A DNA stretch of 18,419 nucleotides, from positions 1 to 18,419 of the forward strand of contig CALXPX010000013.1 in NCBI GenBank assembly GCA_944390305.1. Reading direction: 5' to 3'. Source of the DNA: an uncultured Clostridia bacterium. Its GTDB lineage: Bacteria > Bacillota > Clostridia > TANB77 > CAG-508. This document shows, in pieces, positions 16,038 through 18,419 of this stretch (position 1 is its first letter; each line of letters starts with the position of its first letter). The position numbers and the translations under genes are program-made. The notes beneath the pieces are model-generated. The model was given only the letters and a program-made list of their open reading frames with translations. It was not told where the DNA came from and did not search any database.

Positions 16038-16806
16038 ACTGTATTTTTCTTTTTTGTACAAAGTAACAGCAAAATGCCATAAATCTATCTGGTAATATTT
16101 TAGAAAAAATACTTGTAAGCCTTATATGAAACTGGGTAAATATAACTTTTTTATCCTTAAACATTTTTCTAATTGCTATTTTAGCTACATCGGAACTTTT
16201 CGTTTCTGTAATGTTAAACTTAACATCTGCTACTTTTTGAAAATTTGTTTTTACTGGTCCTGGACAAAGTACACTTACTTTAACATTTGACTTTTTCATT
16301 CTTAATTCCTGCTGAATACTTTGAGTAAATCTTAAAACATATGCTTTAGTAGAATAATAAGTAGCCATTAATGGACCTGGCATAAATCCTGCAATTGACG
16401 ATACATTCATGATATATCCTTTATCTTTATTTACCATATCTTTTAAAAACAATTTAGTTAATATATGAACTGCAGATATATTTGTATCTATCATACCTAA
16501 TTCTTTATCTAAATCTGTTTGTGTAAATTCACCACATGTTCCAAATCCAGCATTATTAATAACAACATCTATAAAATTATATTGTTTTTTTATATCTTTA
16601 TATAAATTTCTGCAACCATCTCTGTCAATTAGATCCATAGCTCTTATATCTACATTAATATTATACTCTTTTTTTAGATTAGACTGTACTTCTTTTAATG
16701 CTTCTTTATTTCTTGCTACAATAATTAAATTATATCCTCTTTTTGCTAATTCTTTTGCAATATCTTTTCCAATTCCAGATGAAGCACCTGTTACTAAAGC
16801 AATCAT
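16036..16806 (-). CDS. Short-chain dehydrogenase/reductase, classical type
   Basis: 256-residue NAD(P)-dependent oxidoreductase of the classical SDR family, COG0300/DltE-like subgroup. The Rossmann nucleotide motif TGASSGIG is at 6-13, NNAG at 84-87, catalytic tetrad N109, S137, Y150 and K154 (YYSTK), and the PGPVKT loop at 182-187. R32 after the second strand suggests NADP preference, an inference from position. The C-terminal tail from about 222 is hydrophobic and basic (CCYFVQKRK at the end) and may touch the membrane. AGGAGAG precedes the ATG. It is the only gene between its promoter and the shared terminator. The substrate cannot be told from sequence; family members act on ketones, fatty-acid or cell-envelope intermediates. 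Two DnaA boxes lie in its leader. Confidence 0.92.
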   Translation of the reverse strand: MIALVTGASSGIGKDIAKELAKRGYNLIIVARNKEALKEVQSNLKKEYNINVDIRAMDLIDRDGCRNLYKDIKKQYNFIDVVINNAGFGTCGEFTQTDLDKELGMIDTNISAVHILTKLFLKDMVNKDKGYIMNVSSIAGFMPGPLMATYYSTKAYVLRFTQSIQQELRMKKSNVKVSVLCPGPVKTNFQKVADVKFNITETKSSDVAKIAIRKMFKDKKVIFTQFHIRLTSIFSKILPDRFMAFCCYFVQKRKIQ

Positions 16807-16882
16807 ATTTTTCTCTCCTAAAAATTATTATTCCTTTAAAATTTCTTTTTATTAATGATATTTTAAATAAATATTTCAAATG

Positions 16883-16914
16883 TTATCCACAGTTTATTAC
16901 ATATATGTGGATAA
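16883..16914. promoter_or_regulatory. Inverted pair of perfect DnaA boxes
   Basis: TTATCCACA (16883-16891) and its exact inverted copy TGTGGATAA (16906-16914) flank 14 AT-rich bases. Each is a perfect match to the high-affinity DnaA box. They lie about +11 to +42 relative to the predicted transcription start of the dehydrogenase gene, where bound DnaA could block transcription. They can also form a 9-pair RNA or DNA hairpin. Confidence 0.7.
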
Positions 16915-16931
16915 TATTACAAAAATGTCAT

Positions 16932-16961
16932 ATTATATTAATATTTGTAATTTTTTGTCTA
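16932..16961 (-). promoter_or_regulatory. Sigma-A promoter of the dehydrogenase gene
   Basis: On the minus strand TAGACA (16956-16961) is followed after 18 bases by a perfect TATAAT (16932-16937). The leader of about 120 bases carries the DnaA boxes. Confidence 0.6.
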
Positions 16962-17019
16962 ATTTTATGTTTAACATAAATTCTTTTTTTATCAACTACA
17001 TTATACTATTATCATTGCA

Positions 17020-17059
17020 AAAATAAAACAATCCCTTGAAATTATAATTTTTCAAGGGA
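17020..17059 (-). terminator. Rho-independent terminator of tRNA-Glu
   Basis: TCCCTTGAAA-type arms (17032-17041 and 17050-17059) form a perfect 10-pair stem with an 8-base loop. On the minus strand TTGTTTTATTTT follows (complement of 17020-17031). It begins 16 bases after the tRNA 3' end. Confidence 0.9.
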
Positions 17060-17075
17060 GATTATATTATATAGT

Positions 17076-17150
17076 TGGTGACCCCTACGGGAATCGAACC
17101 CATGATTTAGCCTTGAGAGGGCTACGTCTTAACCGCTTGACCAAGGGGCC
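17076..17150 (-). tRNA. tRNA-Glu (anticodon CTC)
   Basis: 75 bases including an encoded CCA end. Acceptor stem GGCCCCT pairs with AGGGGTC (one G-U). The D stem is GTC/GAC. The anticodon stem TAGCC/GGCTA frames the loop CTCTCAA, so the anticodon is CTC and reads GAG. The T stem ATGGG/CCCGT frames TTCGATT. All arms fold without a defect. This is the isoacceptor for the rarer Glu codon of an AT-rich genome, where tRNA-Glu(TTC) does most of the work. It is transcribed alone, with its own promoter and terminator. Confidence 0.95.
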
Positions 17151-17162
17151 ATAACGGTTATT

Positions 17163-17191
17163 ATTATACACTATATTTTATTTTAAGTCAA
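17163..17191 (-). promoter_or_regulatory. Sigma-A promoter of tRNA-Glu, embedded in the end of mrnC
   Basis: TTGACT (17186-17191) and TATAAT (17163-17168) on the minus strand are 17 bases apart. The -35 hexamer is made of the last two sense codons of mrnC (Leu-Thr) and its stop follows directly. The tRNA 5' end is only about six bases beyond the predicted transcription start. Confidence 0.85.
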
Positions 17192-17599
17192 TTGATTTAA
17201 AACAAATCTTACACATTGTTCTAAAATTTCAGATAATCTTTCATCTTTTTTATTTAAATATAAAAATCCTAATAATGCTTCAAAACCTGTAGAATATGCA
17301 TAGTCTTCTAGACTTGCATTTTTAGGCAAATGATGATTTTGAGTATTTCTTCCTCTTCTTACTATATCTTTTTCTTCATCACTTAAATTTAAACTTTTAA
17401 GAATTCTAGCCTGTGCACCAGCCTTTACATATTTTATTGATTCAACATGCATTTTATGTGGATTTAAATTTGTAGTATTAGCTAAGTATGTTCTAATATA
17501 TAATTCATATACACTATCTCCTACATAAGCCCATGTAAGAGGAGACATCATATTAATTTCTTTTTCGTTTTTTATTATTAATTTATCTTGGAAATTCAA
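17183..17599 (-). CDS. mrnC: Mini-ribonuclease III
   Basis: 138 residues, the normal length for this stand-alone RNase III catalytic domain without a double-stranded-RNA-binding domain. In Bacillus it trims the ends of 23S rRNA precursors. Signature YVGDSVYELYIR (25-36) holds D28 and E32; FEALLG (106-111) holds the catalytic E107; RRGRN at 81-85 and HHLPKNAS are also typical. The start is TTG (17597-17599), chosen because GGGAGG lies seven bases upstream; the in-frame Met codons 17 and 18 lack any such site. The gene overlaps the rbgA end by 17 bases, so both are translated together. The pairing with rbgA places two ribosome-maturation factors in one unit. Confidence 0.95.
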   Translation of the reverse strand: MNFQDKLIIKNEKEINMMSPLTWAYVGDSVYELYIRTYLANTTNLNPHKMHVESIKYVKAGAQARILKSLNLSDEEKDIVRRGRNTQNHHLPKNASLEDYAYSTGFEALLGFLYLNKKDERLSEILEQCVRFVLNQLT

Positions 17600-18419
17600 T
17601 TGTTATCCTCCCTAATTTTCCGCTTCTAAATTCATTTAATATAATATCTGAAACTTTTTGCATATTTATATTATTTCCTTGTAAAATTGCTCCTCTTTTT
17701 CTAGCAATTTCATTTAAAATATCCAAAGTTTCTTTTCCATCAAGTTCTACATTATATCTTGCTTCAAGTTTTTTAGGATAATTATGTATAAGATATTCTA
17801 ATAAAGAATATGCTATTTCTTCATTATCTATTGCATTATCCCCTATAGTCCCAACATAAGCTAAATGCATAGCTAATTCCTTATTATCTAATCTTGGCCA
17901 AAGCATACCTGGCGTATCCATAAGTTCAATATTATTATCTATTTTTATCCATTGCTTTTGTTTTGTAACTCCCGGCTTGTTACCTACTTTTGCAGTATTT
18001 CTTTTTGCTAGGCTATTTATAAAAGTAGATTTTCCAACATTAGGTATTCCTAATACCATCACTCTTGCTGATTTACCTATTCTTCCCTTTTTTAAGTATT
18101 TTTCACTAATATCTTTGTATTTTTCTTTTATTATTCCTATTACTTCCTTAATATTCTTTCCGTTATTAGCTTCCACAGACACAGCAGTAATTCCATTTTT
18201 TTGGAAATATTTTATCCAATCTTTTGTAGCTTCATTATCTGCTAAGTCTGATTTATTAAGAACTACTATTTTTGTCTTATCTTTTATACTTTCCTGAATA
18301 TCTGGGTTTGTACTGGCTATAGGAATTCTAGCATCTAAAATCTCTATTACTATATCTATTAGTTTTAAATCTTCTGTAATCTGTTTTTTAGTTTTAGCCA
18401 TATGTCCTGGGTACCAGTT
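17583..18419 (-). CDS. rbgA: Ribosome biogenesis GTPase RbgA (YlqF), 5' end off the window
   Basis: At least 278 residues are visible. RbgA is a circularly permuted GTPase needed for late assembly of the 50S subunit. Counting from the ATG at 18399-18401, the G motifs occur in permuted order: G4 NKSD at 49-52, G5 SVEA at 75-78, G1 GIPNVGKST at 118-126, G2 PGVT at 143-146, and G3 DTPG at 162-165. A C-terminal helical RNA-binding region follows (about 185-272). That ATG is not the real start: the frame stays open to the window edge and reads NWYPGH directly before it, the conserved WFPGHMAK-type N-terminus of the family. The true start codon therefore lies beyond position 18419. Confidence 0.96.
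   Translation of the reverse strand, partial: NWYPGHMAKTKKQITEDLKLIDIVIEILDARIPIASTNPDIQESIKDKTKIVVLNKSDLADNEATKDWIKYFQKNGITAVSVEANNGKNIKEVIGIIKEKYKDISEKYLKKGRIGKSARVMVLGIPNVGKSTFINSLAKRNTAKVGNKPGVTKQKQWIKIDNNIELMDTPGMLWPRLDNKELAMHLAYVGTIGDNAIDNEEIAYSLLEYLIHNYPKKLEARYNVELDGKETLDILNEIARKRGAILQGNNINMQKVSDIILNEFRSGKLGRITIEFPR

Noticed and set aside
16954..16962. Single Spo0A-like box TTTGTCTAA over the dehydrogenase -35
   Set aside because: One mismatch at the purine position, no second box in phase, and frequent by chance in AT-rich DNA.
17151..17161. Short palindrome ATAACGGTTAT just before the tRNA
   Set aside because: Only five base pairs each side, in the -10 to tRNA gap; no known operator recognised.
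18399..18401. ATG at 18401 as the real rbgA start
   Set aside because: The frame continues to the edge and encodes the conserved YPGH before this Met.
1..18419. Mobile elements, CRISPR arrays, riboswitches or phage genes
   Set aside because: No transposase, integrase, spaced direct-repeat array or recognisable riboswitch aptamer was seen on reading both strands.

Overview
The window comes from a very AT-rich, low-G+C, endospore-forming member of the Firmicutes, most likely a Clostridia-type anaerobe. The grounds are strong AGGAGG-type ribosome binding sites, consensus sigma-A promoters, the radA-disA pair, Mini-ribonuclease III and RbgA, a YtxC sporulation gene, and what look like sporulation-type control sites. 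No insertion sequence, phage gene, integrase or CRISPR array is visible, so this looks like chromosomal core DNA with a few lineage-specific genes.

Left part (1-9.4 kb, all minus strand): one long co-directional run reads ftsK, an unrecognised coiled-coil protein, a beta-CASP metallo-hydrolase, a GH15 glucoamylase-like enzyme, radA, and disA, which runs off the left edge. Short gaps and overlapping translation signals suggest co-transcription, at least of ftsK to the glucoamylase. A sigma-A promoter before ftsK and a terminator just upstream of it mark the start of this unit. The mix covers chromosome translocation (FtsK), recombination and genome surveillance (RadA, DisA, c-di-AMP), RNA processing (beta-CASP) and glucan breakdown.

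Middle (9.4-15.4 kb): a minus-strand DUF2628-like membrane protein with an extreme Tyr/Asp tail has its own perfect sigma-A promoter. Divergent from it is ytxC on the plus strand, preceded by a forespore (sigma-G/F)-like promoter. A MacB-type ABC transporter operon on the minus strand follows (ATPase, giant coiled-coil permease, then a 36-codon basic CxxC ORF overlapping the permease stop). Its leader carries a hairpin and a start-less Shine-Dalgarno-like stretch.

Right part (15.4-18.4 kb): the most interesting locus is a 139-residue plus-strand protein that looks like MutS mismatch-recognition domain I joined directly to the short MutS C-terminal tail motif, with the rest of MutS missing. 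Upstream are four 10-bp-phased repeats matching or resembling Spo0A boxes, and a TTGACA hexamer 22 bp from a TATAAT, the abnormal spacing known from Spo0A-activated spoIIG-type promoters. This suggests a sporulation-induced mini-MutS. The gene converges on a short-chain dehydrogenase, with which it shares a terminator. The dehydrogenase leader contains a perfect inverted pair of DnaA boxes. Then come a tRNA-Glu(CTC) with its own promoter and terminator, mrnC (Mini-RNase III), and rbgA, which runs off the right edge.

Both plus-strand genes are isolated single-gene units with terminators overlapping their stop codons, and both appear to be sporulation-controlled, against a background of minus-strand housekeeping genes. 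All family calls rest on motifs read by eye; no database search was run.
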